A model generated the notes under the pieces. That model worked only from the letters and a program-made list of their open reading frames with translations. It was not told the origin of the DNA and made no database searches. A program made the position numbers and the translations under genes. Source: Orientallactaga sibirica (taxonomy: Eukaryota > Chordata > Mammalia > Rodentia > Dipodidae). Taken from it: a stretch of 64,000 bases of DNA. The DNA lies in assembly GCA_036365145.1 (NCBI GenBank), contig JAEOAD010001942.1, forward strand, positions 1,240,001-1,304,000, given 5' to 3'. This document shows, piece after piece, positions 20,024-62,370 of the stretch. The first letter of the stretch is position 1. Every line of letters begins with the position of its first letter.

Positions 20024-20269
20024 GAGGGCTGGAGAGATGGCTTAGTGGTTAAGGCGCCTGGCTCCTAAGCCTAAGAACACTGGTTCCAATCTCCAGTGGT
20101 TCCAATCTCCAGGTCCCACATTTAGCCAGATGCAAAGTGACGCAATGGCGCAATGCCACACTTGACCACAAGGGGCCGCACACATCTGGATTTTGTTTGC
20201 AGCAGCTGAGAGGCCGCTGGTGCACCCATCTCTATCTCCTCTCCCTCTCTGTCTCTCTGTGTGTCTCTC

Positions 20270-20293
<24 letters not shown>
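20024..20293 (+). mobile_element. B2 long SINE
   Basis: Sense copy starting just after the RPL30 poly(A) tail; GGTTCCAATCTCCA is repeated once inside. Confidence 0.85.
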
Positions 20294-20294
<1 letters not shown>

Positions 20295-20300
<6 letters not shown>

Positions 20301-20455
20301 GCATGGTGGCACATGCCTTTAGTCCCAGCACTCGGGAGGCAGAGGTAGGAAGACCACTGTGAGTTTGAGGCCATCCTGAGACTACATAGTGAATTCCAGG
20401 TCAGCCTGAGCTAGAGTGAGACCCTGCCTCAAACAACAACAACAACAAAAAAAAA
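20295..20455 (+). mobile_element. B1 SINE
   Basis: Sense copy with a CAA-rich tail. Confidence 0.85.
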
Positions 20456-20534
20456 GTATAGGTTTTTGTATATCTGATGAGATTCTTTGTAGAGAAAATA
20501 CTTTTCTAAGAATACAGGTCATAGCTTTTTTTTT

Positions 20535-20793
20535 AATGTTTTTAAATTATTTTATTATTTATTTTTGGAGAGAGACAGAGAGAGAGGGGGGAGGAAGACA
20601 GATAGAGATGGGCACGCCAGCAGCCTCTCAGCTGCTGTGAACAAAATCCAGATGTGTGCGCCCCCTTGTGGTCAAGTGAGGCATTGTGCCCCTGCATCAC
20701 TGCATCTGGCTAAATGTGGGACCTGGAGATTGGAACCGGGTTCTTAGGCTTAGCAGGCAGGTGCCTTAACTGCTAAGCCATCTCTCCAGCCCA
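20535..20793 (-). mobile_element. B2 long SINE
   Basis: Antisense copy with duplication CAGGTCATAGCTTTTT on both sides (about 20516-20532 and 20794-20810). Inverted relative to 20024-20293. Confidence 0.85.
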
Positions 20794-21042
20794 CAGGTCA
20801 TAGCTTTTTGAGGGGCTATTACATGCAGTTAGATTTTTAAGCTTTTGATGATAAATGTCCCTAAATATTTTATGGCTTCTTTATTTCTTATGTATGGTAG
20901 AACAGCAAACTTCATAGGAATTCATGTGACTAGTACATTTTGGAATTTCTAGGCTGTTGAATATTGTTTTTTAAAAAATTATAATAAAATTATGTATATT
21001 ATTTGTATTGTGTTTCTGCTAAATTCCTTTCCCTTAAAAGAC

Positions 21043-21183
21043 ATGGATAGGAGCCTTTAATCCCAGCACTTGGGATGCAGAGGTAAGAGGACTGTCATGA
21101 GTTCAAGGCTACCTTGAGACTATATAGTGAATTCCAGGTCAGCCTGGACTAGAGTGAAACCTTACCTCAAAAAAAAAAAAAAA
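21043..21183 (+). mobile_element. B1 SINE
   Basis: Sense copy, head missing; its poly(A) runs into a GAA repeat. Confidence 0.8.
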
Positions 21184-21262
21184 AAGAAGAAGAAGAAGAA
21201 GAAGAAGAAGGAGAAGGAGAAGGAGAAGGAGGAGAAGGAGAAGAAGAAGGAGAAGAAGACGA
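21184..21262. repeat. (GAA)n/(GGAGAA)n purine repeat
   Basis: Nearly pure purine strand growing out of a B1 poly(A) tail. Confidence 0.9.
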
Positions 21263-21269
21263 CAACATG

Positions 21270-21418
21270 GATGGGGGGTTTGAGAGAGAGCTTAGTGGTT
21301 AAAGCATTTGCCTGTGAAGTCTAATGAGCCTGGTTCGAGCCCCCAGTAACCATATAAGCTGGTGGTGCATGCATCTGGAGTTCATTTGCAGTGGCTGGAG
21401 GCCCTGATGCACCCAGTA
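21270..21418 (+). mobile_element. B2 short SINE, 3' truncated
   Basis: Ends at GGAGGCCCTGATGCACCC. Confidence 0.7.
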
Positions 21419-21469
21419 TTGGCACAATTACCAGAGCAAATAGATAACCTCAAACACTTCTACGGTTGT

Positions 21470-21540
21470 GCTACATAGTGAATTCCAGTTTAGCCTGAGC
21501 TAGAGTGAGACCCTACCTCAGAAAACAAACAAAAAAAATT
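21470..21540 (+). mobile_element. B1 SINE 3' fragment
   Basis: CTACATAGTGAATTCCAG onward. Confidence 0.7.
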
Positions 21541-21589
21541 CAGAATAAAAAAATTAAAAATAATTAAATAATTTTTTTTTTAAAAAACA

Positions 21590-21770
21590 AGTTAAACAGA
21601 GTTACCATATGACCCAAGAAGCCGTATGCTGAAGGCCACACAGTATATGATTCCATTTATATGAAATAGGTAAGTTCAAAGACACAAATGAAGAGCAGTA
21701 GTTGCTGGGCTTTGGAGTGAGGCTGCTATAAAGTAAGTGTACTATTTATTTATTCACTACCATACTGTGC
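21590..21770 (+). mobile_element. Old L1 fragment
   Basis: ACCATATGACCCAAGAAGCC and ATGATTCCATTTATATGAAA are typical of mammalian L1 3' regions. Confidence 0.55.
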
Positions 21771-21789
21771 AATTTATTTATTTGTTTGT

Positions 21790-21925
21790 TTGTTTTTGGT
21801 TTTTCAAGGTATGTAGGGTCTCACTCTAGCCCAGGCTGATCTGAAATTCACTATGTAGTCTTAGGCTGGCCTTGAACTTATAGTGATCCTTTGAGTGCTG
21901 GGGTTTAAAGGCATGCACCATCATG
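21790..21925 (-). mobile_element. B1 SINE
   Basis: Antisense copy. Confidence 0.75.
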
Positions 21926-22088
21926 CACATCAGAGAGACAGAGAGAATGGGCATGCTGGGGCCTCTAGCCGCTGCAACTCCAGGTGCATGCATCAGTCTG
22001 TGCATCTTGCCCTATGTGGGTTCTGGGGAATCGAACTTGGGTCCTTAGGGTTTGCAGGCAAGTGCCTTAACCACTGAGCAATCTCTCC
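21926..22088 (-). mobile_element. B2 short SINE
   Basis: Antisense copy, tail missing. Confidence 0.75.
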
Positions 22089-23168
22089 GTTGTGTTATGT
22101 GATCTTTACCCCAATTTTTAAAAGTACTATTGTGTGGTCTCCCTGGGTCTATCTGCCCTGTGTATATCCAAGGCTTGGCAGCTGTTCCTGTGAACAATGA
22201 CAATAAGACACCACGGAGGAGACCATGGAGGAGAGCCCGCTAGCAGGACATGCAGCACTTTTTTTTTCTCAAGGTAGGGTCTCACTCTAGCCCAGACTTA
22301 AGTGGAATTCAGTATGGAGTCTCAGGGTGGCCTCGAACTCACGGTGATCCTCCTACCTCTGCCTCCCAAGCGCTGGGATTAAAGGCGTGTGCCACCATGC
22401 CTGGCTCTAACATGCAGCACTTTTATCTTCCCTCCAGTGTGAACTCCCGTCCATCACCAGCAAGGTGCAGGAGCGGCGTGGCAAGAGGGCTGGATTTGGA
22501 CAGTGTCCTCAACCGACTGCCGGCTTTAGCCAGTGATACCCTGTCCCCTCTTTTGAAACTTCTGGGGTCCAGTTTCCCTGGTCAGCCCTCCCGGAAGTTG
22601 CCTCTGCTAACCCCCACAGGTCAAGCCAGGTGGCCTCTAATGAGGGTCCTTGATGGCACCTGGATTTCACCCTATCAGAGAAGCCGCAGGGCACACATGG
22701 GGCAGGAAACTGGAAAGGAGAAGGAAGAAGCCTGCCAGTCCTTGGGGCTTTAAAGGTCCAGGTTTTGCTTCCAAGCAAGGTCGAGACCCCTCCCTAAAGT
22801 CCTAGCTCTCCTCCATCCCTTGTTTCACTGTGGGCAATGACCTCGGTCTCCAAAGCCAGCAGAACCCTGGCTCCGGGAAGATCCTCAGTAGCTGCTCAAC
22901 TGTGCTTCGTGATCCACACAGATGTGAGCTGAGGTACACGGTGCAGCAGTGTTTGGATAAACGCGAAATCAACACACAACATGCAGAATATGGTTTAATG
23001 GAGGGTCGGGGTGCACTCGAGTGATCCTCCACTGACTGTGCTAGTAGCTTTCATTCAGATTCAGGCAGTCCAAGCTATGGGGAGTCGGAGCATCAGACAG
23101 ATCACCAGTTTACATCAGATCAGATCATGAGTTGTTTGTTCAGGTTTATTACATTAGGAAATCTTTGG
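22089..23168. other. Mostly non-repetitive upstream region
   Basis: About 1 kb, broken only by the B1 at 22258-22406. Fairly GC-rich, 1-2 kb upstream of CD8B. Open frames are present on both strands but none resembles a known protein. Regulatory content is possible but not shown. Confidence 0.5.
22258..22406 (-). mobile_element. B1 SINE
   Basis: Antisense copy with target duplication ACATGCAGCACTTTT on both sides. Confidence 0.9.
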
Positions 23169-23170
23169 AG

Positions 23171-23382
23171 GGGCTGGAGAGATGGCTTAGTGGTTAAAGC
23201 ATTTGCCTGCAAAGCCAAAGGATCCCAATTCAATTCTCCAGGACCCACATAAGCCAGATGCATAAGGTGGCACATGAGTCTGGAGTCCCTTTGCAGGGGC
23301 TGGAGGCAGGCCCTGGCACACCCATTCTCTCTCTCTCTTTCTTTCTCTGCCTTTTTCTTTCTCAAATAAATAAATGAATAAA

Positions 23383-23420
<38 letters not shown>
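23171..23420 (+). mobile_element. B2 short SINE with (CA)n tail
   Basis: Sense copy whose tail became a CA microsatellite (23385-23420). Target duplication AGGAAATCTTTGGA at both ends (23156-23169 and 23421-23434). Confidence 0.88.
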
Positions 23421-23423
<3 letters not shown>

Positions 23424-23559
23424 AAATCTTTGGAGAAGCCGCGGATTTCCTTGTCTTCAGGAAGCTCCATCCAAGGTTCACAGTTTTCCATGTCCCCCAG
23501 GCTTAGCCTGCGCAAAGATTAGCCTTATTCCATCCAATGAGTTTGATCTCCAGGGAGCA

Positions 23560-23640
23560 AGCATCCCAAGCTCACCATCAGAATGGACCGTGGCCCTCAA
23601 ACCATGAGGCAAAATAAACCCTTTCTCCCTTAAGATAAAC
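23560..23640 (+). mobile_element. MaLR-type LTR 3' fragment
   Basis: CTCAAACCATGAGGCAAAAT followed by AAACCCTTTCTCCCTTAAG resembles the poly(A)-signal region of MaLR LTRs. It lies about 450 bp upstream of the CD8B start codon. Confidence 0.4.
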
Positions 23641-23760
23641 AGAGCTGAGAAGAAGCGCTCCAGCCAGGGTCCTCCAGGGCGCTGAGAGCTCCAGGTGCCC
23701 CTCTCTGAGAGTCACCCCTACCTGTCACAGCTGGTCACCATTCTGTCTAGAGGGCCTCCG

Positions 23761-23765
<5 letters not shown>

Positions 23766-23810
<45 letters not shown>
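23766..23810. repeat. (CA)n microsatellite
   Basis: About 22 CA units, 290 bp upstream of the CD8B start codon. Confidence 0.95.
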
Positions 23811-23812
<2 letters not shown>

Positions 23813-23829
23813 GCAGCAGCGTGTCACCA

Positions 23830-24095
23830 AGTCAGCGCTGTCACTTCCTTACCAGAAAGCAAAGGGTCTTGGTGGGCTCTTTGAAAACGCAGTCAAGACT
23901 TTTGATACTGAAGAGGGTGAGGTGAGGGTGAGGGCGGAGACCCGGTCACAGGCTTCCAGCCAAGCTCCCGGTGGGCCTTCCCCTCCTCCACCAGCACCCC
24001 ACCCCCACCCAGTGTGCCCCGCCCGACGGCGCTCCATCCCCCCAGCCTCAAGGTCACAGCAGAGCCACAGGGAACAGGTGTTGGGGTGCACCAAG
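23830..24095 (+). promoter_or_regulatory. CD8B: Probable CD8B core promoter and 5' UTR
   Basis: GC-rich, repeat-free DNA just before the start codon. It holds CACCC-type repeats (about 23994-24010), a GC box CCCCGCCC (24017-24024) and an E-box CAGGTG (24075-24080). No TATA box is seen at a suitable distance, consistent with a TATA-less lymphoid promoter. The start site cannot be placed from sequence alone. Confidence 0.5.
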
Positions 24096-55016
<30,921 letters not shown>

Positions 55017-55685
55017 CTGGAGTCTGCACCATTGATAGCCTGCTACAAAAGGCCTGTGATGAGTGATGAGCACGCTCTGGACAAAGGAGAGAGAAGGAAT
55101 GCACTAAACAGTGGAGAGGTCACTGCCTTGCTCAAACTTCCTGCTTTGAACTCCTGCAAATTCTGCTGTAGACCCCATTCATGGGGACAACTTGTTTCAG
55201 AGAGGGGTCTCCAGGCCCCAGGCACTCACAGATTTTGCTAGGGGACCAACAATTCCTGCTATGACTCCACTTCTTGTTCCTGGGCTGGGCTGTGACCTTG
55301 GGTGGTGGCCCGTTAACTGCCATCTTTTGAACTATTTTGCCTTGGCAGGCAGTGCCATTGGCTCCTGGGTCTCACTGGAGGGAGCTTGGATGGCACCAGT
55401 ACATCTTCTCAGAGGGCTGCCCACCCTCACACGAAGAGGCCAGCCTATGAATTAGGCTTCCTGAAAGGAACTGCCCAGCTCCTGGCAGCCATCTTGCCCC
55501 ATGAGGCCATCCCGTGGGGCTGAGAACCTGGGGGATTGTAAGAAGAAATTTCACTTCACCACTTAACAGGAAATTTCTCAGCCTTCATCTCTCCTTTTTC
55601 ATGGCTTGTTTAGTTCTTCTGTCACTCTCTGTCCTTCTTATGAAAATGTCTGTTATAAAAATAAAGTATTAGCACAAATGACTTC
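55017..55685 (+). other. CD8B: CD8B 3' untranslated region and poly(A) signal
   Basis: Largely repeat-free sequence follows the stop codon. The first good AATAAA is at 55660-55665, and a T/G-containing stretch follows (ACTTCTGTGTCATC). This would give a 3' UTR of about 0.65 kb. The cleavage site is inferred. Confidence 0.6.
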
Positions 55686-55849
55686 TGTGTCATCCAGGGA
55701 CAAAAACCCCTCTACGGCAAAGATGTTGACCTCAATTAAAGACACAATTAGGATTGAGGGTATGGCTAAGTACAAGAGTGATTGCCTGGCATGTACAAGA
55801 GCAAAAGGTTGTTGGAAGGTTTGTGGATGGGGTCTGTTAGTCATAAAGA

Positions 55850-56425
55850 TGGGGGTTTTGCATATGTGTATTGTATGTGTGGTGTATACATGTCTGTGCA
55901 GATGTTCATACCACATGCACATGTGTGTGGAGTCCAGAAGACAACTTTGGGTGTCCCCACTACCATTCATCCATCCACCTGTTTTCTTTTTAAAAATATT
56001 TTATTTATTTATTTGCAAGAAGAGAAAGAGAGAGAATGGGTATACCAGGGCCTCTAGCCACTACAAACCAACTCCAGATGCATGCACCACTTTGTGCATC
56101 TGGCTTTATGTGGGTACTGGGGAATCGAACCCAGGTCGTTAGGAATTATAGGAAAGCACCTTAACCACTGAGCCATCTCTCCAGCCCCCATCCACCAGTT
56201 TTCATAAGACAGATTCTCACTGATTCCACAGCTTGCCATTCTCACAAGCCCCAAGGATTCTCCAGTCTGCATCCCCCACAGCACTGGGGAGTTACAGACA
56301 TGCATGGCCATACCAGCTGTTTGTAGGTACTGGGGAGTCAAATTCAGGGGGTCTCTGGCCTTCTCAGGCCCTCATGCTTACACAAGAAGAACTTTAACCT
56401 GCCAAGCCAGCTTTCCAGCCCCAGA
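55850..56425 (-). mobile_element. Old B3-type SINE split by a B2
   Basis: GTCCAGAAGACAACTTTGGG, CCCACAGCACTGGGGAGTTAC and CCTCATGCTTACACAAG, antisense. A B2 (55990-56187) is inserted, flanked by copies of CATCCACC. Confidence 0.65.
55990..56187 (-). mobile_element. B2 short SINE
   Basis: Full antisense copy in the older SINE. Confidence 0.87.
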
Positions 56426-56807
56426 TGGTGTTTCAGAAATCTCTTCCTCATGGCATAAGGGAATGTCCATGTAAGATGCAGATCAGTGGCTCATTTCTCC
56501 CTGGAGACATCTTGGCATATACTACTCCCAATGGGATTTTCTCTCTTGTAATAAGGTAAGGGGATAAAGAGCAGACATAGCGAATACATGGTTCACAAAG
56601 GGAGGAAAAGACTTCTGATGGGTAACAGGTTTTATAGACTAGGGGCATGAGAACCTATTATCTCTTGTTCCCTGTGTCCCGTTCCAATTTCAGCACTCGC
56701 TCATGAGGATTGAGCCCCAGGGACTCCTGCCCCTGGCCAGAGAGGGAACATGTGCTGAACTAGAGTGGGAATGGAGAGGGAAAATCCTGCCATTTAAAAA
56801 CATTTTA
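56426..56807. other. Downstream stretch, unassigned
   Basis: About 380 bp with no gene or repeat recognised. Confidence 0.4.
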
Positions 56808-56965
56808 GTGAGCCAGGAGGGGTGGCTCACACCATTAATCCCAGCACTTGGGAGGCAGAGGTAGGAGGATCGCCATGAGTTTGAGGCCACCCTGAGGCCA
56901 CATAGTAAATTCCAAGTTAGCCTGGAGTAGAGCGAGACCCTACCTCAAAAATAAAAACTAAAAAA
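56808..56965 (+). mobile_element. B1 SINE
   Basis: Sense copy; CATTTTAGTGAGC / ATCCTATTTTTTA at its ends. Confidence 0.85.
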
Positions 56966-57117
56966 AAATTTTTTTAAAGCATCCTATTTTTTAATGTGTA
57001 TGTGTATGTATGTATGTATATGCATGTGGGCACACAGATGTGCCTCTGCATATGTGTCTCATGTGGAAGCCAAAGGTTATAATGAGTGTCTTACTTTATT
57101 GCTTCTCCACCATGGTT

Positions 57118-57320
57118 TTTTTCTGTTTGTTTGTTTGTTTGTTTGTTTGTTTGTTTGTTTGTTTGTTTGGTGTTTTCAAAGTAGGTTCTCACTCTAGCCC
57201 AGACTGACCTGGAACTCACTCTGTAGTTGTAGTTCCAGGCCTCAAACTCATAGTGATTCTCCTACACCCACCTCCCCAGTGCTTGGACAAAGGCCATGTG
57301 CCACCATGCCAGGCTTCCAC
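57118..57320 (-). mobile_element. B1 SINE with (GTTT)n tail
   Basis: Antisense copy; tail of about eleven GTTT units (57126-57169). Confidence 0.82.
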
Positions 57321-57322
57321 TT

Positions 57323-57474
57323 TTTTTTTTTTTTTTTCGAGGTAGGGTCTCACTTTAGCTAAGGCTGACCTGGAATTCACTATGTAGTCTCAGGGTGGCC
57401 TCAAACCCGTGGTGATCCTCCTACCTCTGCCTCCCAAATGCTGAAACTAAAGGCATGTGCCACCATGCCTGGCA
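57323..57474 (-). mobile_element. B1 SINE
   Basis: Antisense copy; CCACTTTTTT / CCACCATTTTTT flanks. Confidence 0.85.
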
Positions 57475-57639
57475 GCCACCATTTTTTTTTTTTTATGAAA
57501 CATGATCTCTCAATGAATAGACCAACATGCCTGGCATTATATGTGAATGCGGGGGGTTTGAACTCAAGTCCTCATGTTTGAGCAGCAAGCAAAACCAAAC
57601 AATGCATCTTAATATTGGTGTACATATGTATAAACACTT

Positions 57640-57795
57640 TTATTTTTATTTTTATTTTTTGAGGTAAGGTCTCACTCTAGCCCAAGCTGACCTGGAATTC
57701 ACTATGTAGTCTCAGGGTGGCCTCCAACTCACAGCGATCCTCCTACCTCTGCCTCCCGAGTGCTGGGATTAAAAGCATGCACCACTATGCCCGTC
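57640..57795 (-). mobile_element. B1 SINE
   Basis: Antisense copy with a (TTTTA)n tail; TGTACA-type flanks. Confidence 0.87.
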
Positions 57796-58344
57796 TTGTA
57801 CAAACAACTCTTAACAAGGTAAGACAGAAACATTCATGGCAATTATAGTCCACGTTTTTGTAACTATCTCCCCAGTCCTAAATCCTGACTCTTAAAAAAG
57901 TCCCTGAGTCTCCTTTTTGCCTACACCGTGGGCTGTAGTGGCCCAGGAGCCATTGAGCCAAAACCCAATGTAAATGGCATCTGTACTCACAGAAGTGCCA
58001 GGCCAGTGCCAGGACAAGGGAGTCCTGCCTGTTCTTCATGGGTGGCACTCAGGCCTCTGGCCATCACAAAATGTAGAAATATTACAGAAAACAGGAAAGA
58101 TGGCTCCAAGGCTACCTGGCTGGCATCTGAGGTGTGGCTATAGCTGGACTGGGTGTGGTGGGTGGGAATCAGAAGGGCATAGACAGAGCATGTCCTCAAG
58201 AGAAGCAAAAGATCTGAGAATTTCCATTAAAATTTCATAAAAGAGGGGGAAAAAGACTGAGGTGGCAGAATTGTGTTTTGAAGCTAGCCTGGCCTACATA
58301 ACATTCTTTCAAAGAACTAAACACACATACATAAAAATCTTTAA
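57796..58344. other. Downstream stretch, unassigned
   Basis: About 550 bp with open frames but no known domain or splice pattern; a GAGAATTTCCATTAAA run at 58215 recurs at 61141. Confidence 0.4.
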
Positions 58345-58484
58345 AAAGCCTTTAATCCCAGCACTCGGGAGGCAGAGGTAGGAGGATCACCATGAGTTCA
58401 AGGCCACCCTGAGACTACAGAGTGAATTCCAGGTCAGCCTGGGCTAGAGTGAGACCCTACCTCGAAAAAAAAAAAAAATCTTTA
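58345..58484 (+). mobile_element. B1 SINE, 5' truncated
   Basis: Starts at GCCTTTAATCCCAGCACTC; AAAATCTTTA before and after. Confidence 0.85.
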
Positions 58485-58929
58485 CACCTTTAAGTTGTTA
58501 AGAACTTTGGTATACACATAATGAAGTTCATGGTATAGGAAGGGGTTCCTTATGAAGTGCATACCATATCTAATAATTCATTCATATAACTTACTTGGTT
58601 TGTACTATGATGGTCCCAGCACCAGTATCAATGTTCTTCATGCCACAGATCTGGCCAAATGATCCTTGAATTTGGGGAATTCAATTGATTCACTCTCTCT
58701 CATCCTGTGTTCCCGAGTGATGCAGTGTATTTTTCTTATAATGCTGTCAACTAGATTTCACAAGGGATACTGATGAGTTTATACACTTTGAGCTTTTTGT
58801 ATATTTTTATAGTGGCTCCTCCTCTAGAAATAGATAACAGATAGATATACAAAATGCAGATATACAGATATAGACTACATAGATACAACTGACAAATATA
58901 AACAGATACAAATTTTTTTCATTTTTTTT
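58485..58929. other. Downstream stretch, unassigned
   Basis: AT-rich 440 bp ending in GATA/ACAGATA repeats (58830-58910). Confidence 0.45.
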
Positions 58930-60310
58930 GTTTTTTTGTTTTTTGATTTTTTATTGACAATGACAACTTCTATATTTACAGACAATAAACCATGTTTCCC
59001 TCCCCCACCCCATTCCCCTTCAGAACTCCGCTCTCCATCATATCCCCTCCCTCTCTCCATTAGTCTCTCTTTTAATTTGATGTCATCATCTTTTTCTCTT
59101 ATAATGAGGGTCTTGTGAAGGTATTGCTAGGCACTGCAAGGTCATAGATATCAAGGCCAATTTCTGTCTGGACAGTTGCCTTGTAAGGAGTTGCACCCTT
59201 CCTTTGGCTCTTACATTCTTTCCACCACCTTTTCTGCAATGGACCCTGAGCCTTGGAAGGTGTGACAGAGATGTTTCAGTGCTGGACACTCCTCTGTCCC
59301 TTCTTCTCAGCACTATGTTGCCTTTTGGGTCATCCCAATTGGTCATCGTCATCTGAAAAGAGAAACTTCTCTAACCAGAAGTGAGAGTTGTATTAATATA
59401 TGAATATGAACATTAAGTGTAGTGCTTTCAGGCCAGTTTGGAGGGAATAATATATACATTTTGCCAGACAAGAGCAGGTTTTAAACCCCTAAGGCTCATG
59501 ACCTCCCCTGCCATAGACGTTTGATTAGTTTTTTCAGTACCAGGCATGTATTCCCTCCCATAGAGTGGGCCTTCAGTCCAATTAGAGAGCAGTTGGTTAC
59601 CCCAAGAGCAGACATGCCACTATCGCACCTGTTCAGTCATTGGTCCTGTCTGGCCAAACTGGAGGTTTCCAGTGTCCACTATTTTCACCGCTGGTGATTT
59701 CTGTCTCCCATATGCTGCATGCCATGCAGCTTTTTCCAGCTTTCAGTTGGCTGGTCTACAGGAAAAAGGTTTTCTGCTCAGCACCAGTTTGATTTCTCAG
59801 CGACCTTGCCACTCAGGCAAGTGACGTCTTCAGCAATAGGGTCTTACCATCTGTTTCTCAAGGGAAACCAAGGGCCTTGGCAATAGCCTTTAATGTTTTG
59901 GAAGCAATAGGAACCTCCCTGGCCAACAACTCACTGGAAGGTATCCCATCCCTGGCACTGAAAAATTTCTAGTAACAATCTATAGCTTCTGGATGTGCCA
60001 TTATTCAAAAAAGTAGGTTTACATAAGTCTTATTCAGAATATCTTGAATTTTGATTGACCCTCCCCCACCCTTCTTTTACACATTCTCTTCCCCTGGCCT
60101 CGCCCCTGCCTCTAATCTGTCCTTTGATTTCATATATACAATACCATCCCCTTAAGTCCTTCCCTTTCCTCCCTCCCTTACAACCTTTTTCTAGCTTACT
60201 GACCTCTGCTACCAATCTTTAGTTCCAGCTCACACACATCTATACATTTGTAACTAGGATCCACATATGAGAGAGAACATGTGACGTTTGGCTTTCTGAG
60301 CTTGGGTTAC
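58930..60310 (-). mobile_element. L1 3' end, longest copy in the window
   Basis: About 1.4 kb antisense. The 3' terminus (TTTTTTATTGACAATGAC) is at the left and the end of the second L1 frame is at about 60240-60310, where the known AGAGAACATGTGACGTTTGG region appears. Uninterrupted where 10083-11735 carries its LTR. Confidence 0.82.
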
Positions 60311-60321
60311 CTCACTTAATA

Positions 60322-60480
60322 TAATCCTTTTGTTTTTTGTTTTTTGAGGTAGGGACTCACTGTAGCCCAGGTTAACCTGGAATTCACTTTGTAGTCTCAG
60401 AGTGGGTTTGAACTCACAGTGATCTTCCTTCCTCTGCCTCCTGAGTGCTGGGATTAAAGTGTGTGACACCACACCCTGCT
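60322..60480 (-). mobile_element. B1 SINE
   Basis: Antisense copy at the L1 edge. Confidence 0.82.
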
Positions 60481-60689
60481 TATTTTTAATTTTTTAAAGA
60501 TATGCAGATCTTACCCAGTCTACCTATGAGTTAACACTGTACTAGGTCAAGTAAATTGAATTATATTTGTAACCATGTGGGCTCTCTTAATCCCACTTAC
60601 CACTAGTCTTTCTGGTAGAGCTGTCATATACATTATCTCTAAGCCCATTCTCTAAGACTGAGACAGCATGGTGACTCATCTCTTTAAAC

Positions 60690-60805
60690 CCAAAACTCAG
60701 GAGTCTGAGGTCGAAGGATAGCCATGAGCTTGAAGCCAGCCAGAGCTACAAAGCAAGTTCCAGGTCAGCCTGGAAGAGAGTAAGACCAAGCTACAGAAAA
60801 CCAAA
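60690..60805 (+). mobile_element. Old B1 SINE (donor of the mosaic at 62.9 kb)
   Basis: Sense copy ending CAGAAAACCAAACCTTC. Its 3' half and flank recur at 62857-62964. Confidence 0.65.
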
Positions 60806-60814
60806 CCTTCATTT

Positions 60815-61016
60815 TTTTAAAATTTATTTTTATTTATTTATTAGAGACAGAGAGAGAGAGAGAATGGGCGCGCCAGGGCCTCTAGCCACTGCAAACAAAC
60901 TCCAGATGCATGTGCCACCATGTGCATCTAGCTTACATGGGACCTGGAGAATGCAAACCTGGGTCCTTAGGCGTCACAGGCAAGTGCCTTAACCGCTAAG
61001 CCATCTCTCCAGCCCT
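60815..61016 (-). mobile_element. B2 short SINE
   Basis: Antisense copy; CCAAACCTTC duplicated at 60801-60810 and 61017-61026. Confidence 0.88.
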
Positions 61017-61046
61017 CCAAACCTTCTTAGACAGTGAGATAACTGT

Positions 61047-61794
61047 CTAAGAAGAACAAAATTAGTCTTTCTTGCTTATACAGATATTTACCATTTTTTT
61101 CCTCCCTAAAAATCCATCAGTTATCATTTCCCTTCAGCCTAGAGAATTTCCATTAAATTTTCCTAAAAGGGGGGGGAGCTTTCTGCCCATCAGTGCTGAG
61201 GACAAGTGACAAGCTACCTTCCAAAGCTGGTGGGGGTGGGGTGGGGGGAGAGGCAGAAAGGTTTAGCATCAGGGGAACCAGATTCATCCAGGTTCATTGT
61301 TAAGGTGGGATCCTGACTCTTTGTAGCACCATATCATGCAGGTGGCGAGAGTGCGGCCCACCCTGTGTGCAGCCTACTCTCCCGGAAGGCTCACACCTTG
61401 TCCGCAGCAGAAGAAAGAACAGGCCTCAAGGCCCATCACCCCACCCCAGGCACTAATATATGAAGCATCTCCTTGCAGCGGTCTCCGAAATTGCATTTAC
61501 TTGTTGACAAGTTCAAGTGGGGCTGGCTTGGGGGGGACGGGTGGTTTGCATTCCTGTGGCTATGCTGTATGCAGCCGCAGCTACTGAGGCAAGCTTAGCT
61601 CCAGCTGCCTGGGGAGCGGGAGGAGCCCTGGGGTCTGTGGTAAGGAGGTCTGTACCCAGCACCTGACTCTTGCATTGAAGAAGGAACTGTTTGTTACCCT
61701 TGCCTGGAGAGCCTTCATGGCAAAATATACAGACGTATATAAAAAGAAATCTAGCTATCTTCTGCATTTATCTTCAACAAATCAACAAATGCCA
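61047..61794. other. Downstream stretch, repeat-poor
   Basis: About 750 bp, partly GC-rich, no known exon. It lies between CD8B and the expected position of CD8A, where rodent CD8 enhancers are known to sit; any regulatory role here is a guess. Confidence 0.4.
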
Positions 61795-61975
61795 TGCCTC
61801 ATAGTTCTGCTTTTTAGCCAAACATTGGAAACATTCAAATGCCCATCAAAAGGGATCAGCTACCTGGCATGCACAACACTGGTACAACACTCCCGGCACT
61901 GAAAAGAAGAAAGGACAGTTAGATAAGCGATAGGCCAGCATTATAAAGGAGTTATGCAGCTGTTAAGAAATGTCC
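61795..61975 (+). mobile_element. Old L1-like fragment
   Basis: AACATTGGAAACATTCAAAT, then GGAGTTATGCAGCTGTTAAG. Confidence 0.55.
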
Positions 61976-61978
61976 TAC

Positions 61979-62170
61979 AGCCTGGGGAGATGGCTCAGAG
62001 GTTTAAGGGGCTTGCTTGCAAAGCCTGCTGGCCCAGGTTCAATGCCCCAGTACCCATGTAAAGCTAGATACACAAAGTGGCACATGTGTCTGGAGTTCAT
62101 TTGCAGTGGCAAGAGGCTCTGGAACACCCATATACCCATAGGTCCCCCTCTTGCTCTCTCAAATAAATAT
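61979..62170 (+). mobile_element. B2 short SINE
   Basis: Sense copy. Confidence 0.8.
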
Positions 62171-62171
62171 T

Positions 62172-62370
62172 TTTAAAAGTTATTTATTTATTTGAAAGAG
62201 AGAAAGAGGGAGAGAGAAAAAATGAGCATGCCATGGCCTCCAGCTACTGCAAACAAACTCCAGACACACACACCACCTTGTGCATCTGGCTTACATGGCT
62301 ACTGGGGAATCAGACCTGAGTCCTTAGGCTTTGCAGACAAGTGCCTTAACTACTTAGCAATATCTCCAGC
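62172..62370 (-). mobile_element. B2 short SINE
   Basis: Antisense copy inserted at the tail of the previous one; AAATATTTTTTAAAAG at both ends. Followed by (GAAA)n at 62391-62421. Confidence 0.85.

Noticed and set aside
22250..22753. 167-codon open frame upstream of CD8B
   Set aside because: Its first part is an antisense B1 and the rest shows no domain, splice context or family resemblance.
23384..23810. CA repeats as a CRISPR-like array
   Set aside because: Plain dinucleotide microsatellites without spacers, in a vertebrate genome.
55032..56142. Possible CD8A or other gene exons downstream of CD8B
   Set aside because: Frames here are 3' UTR and SINE sequence. No CD8A signal peptide, Ig domain or stalk was found to the end of the window.
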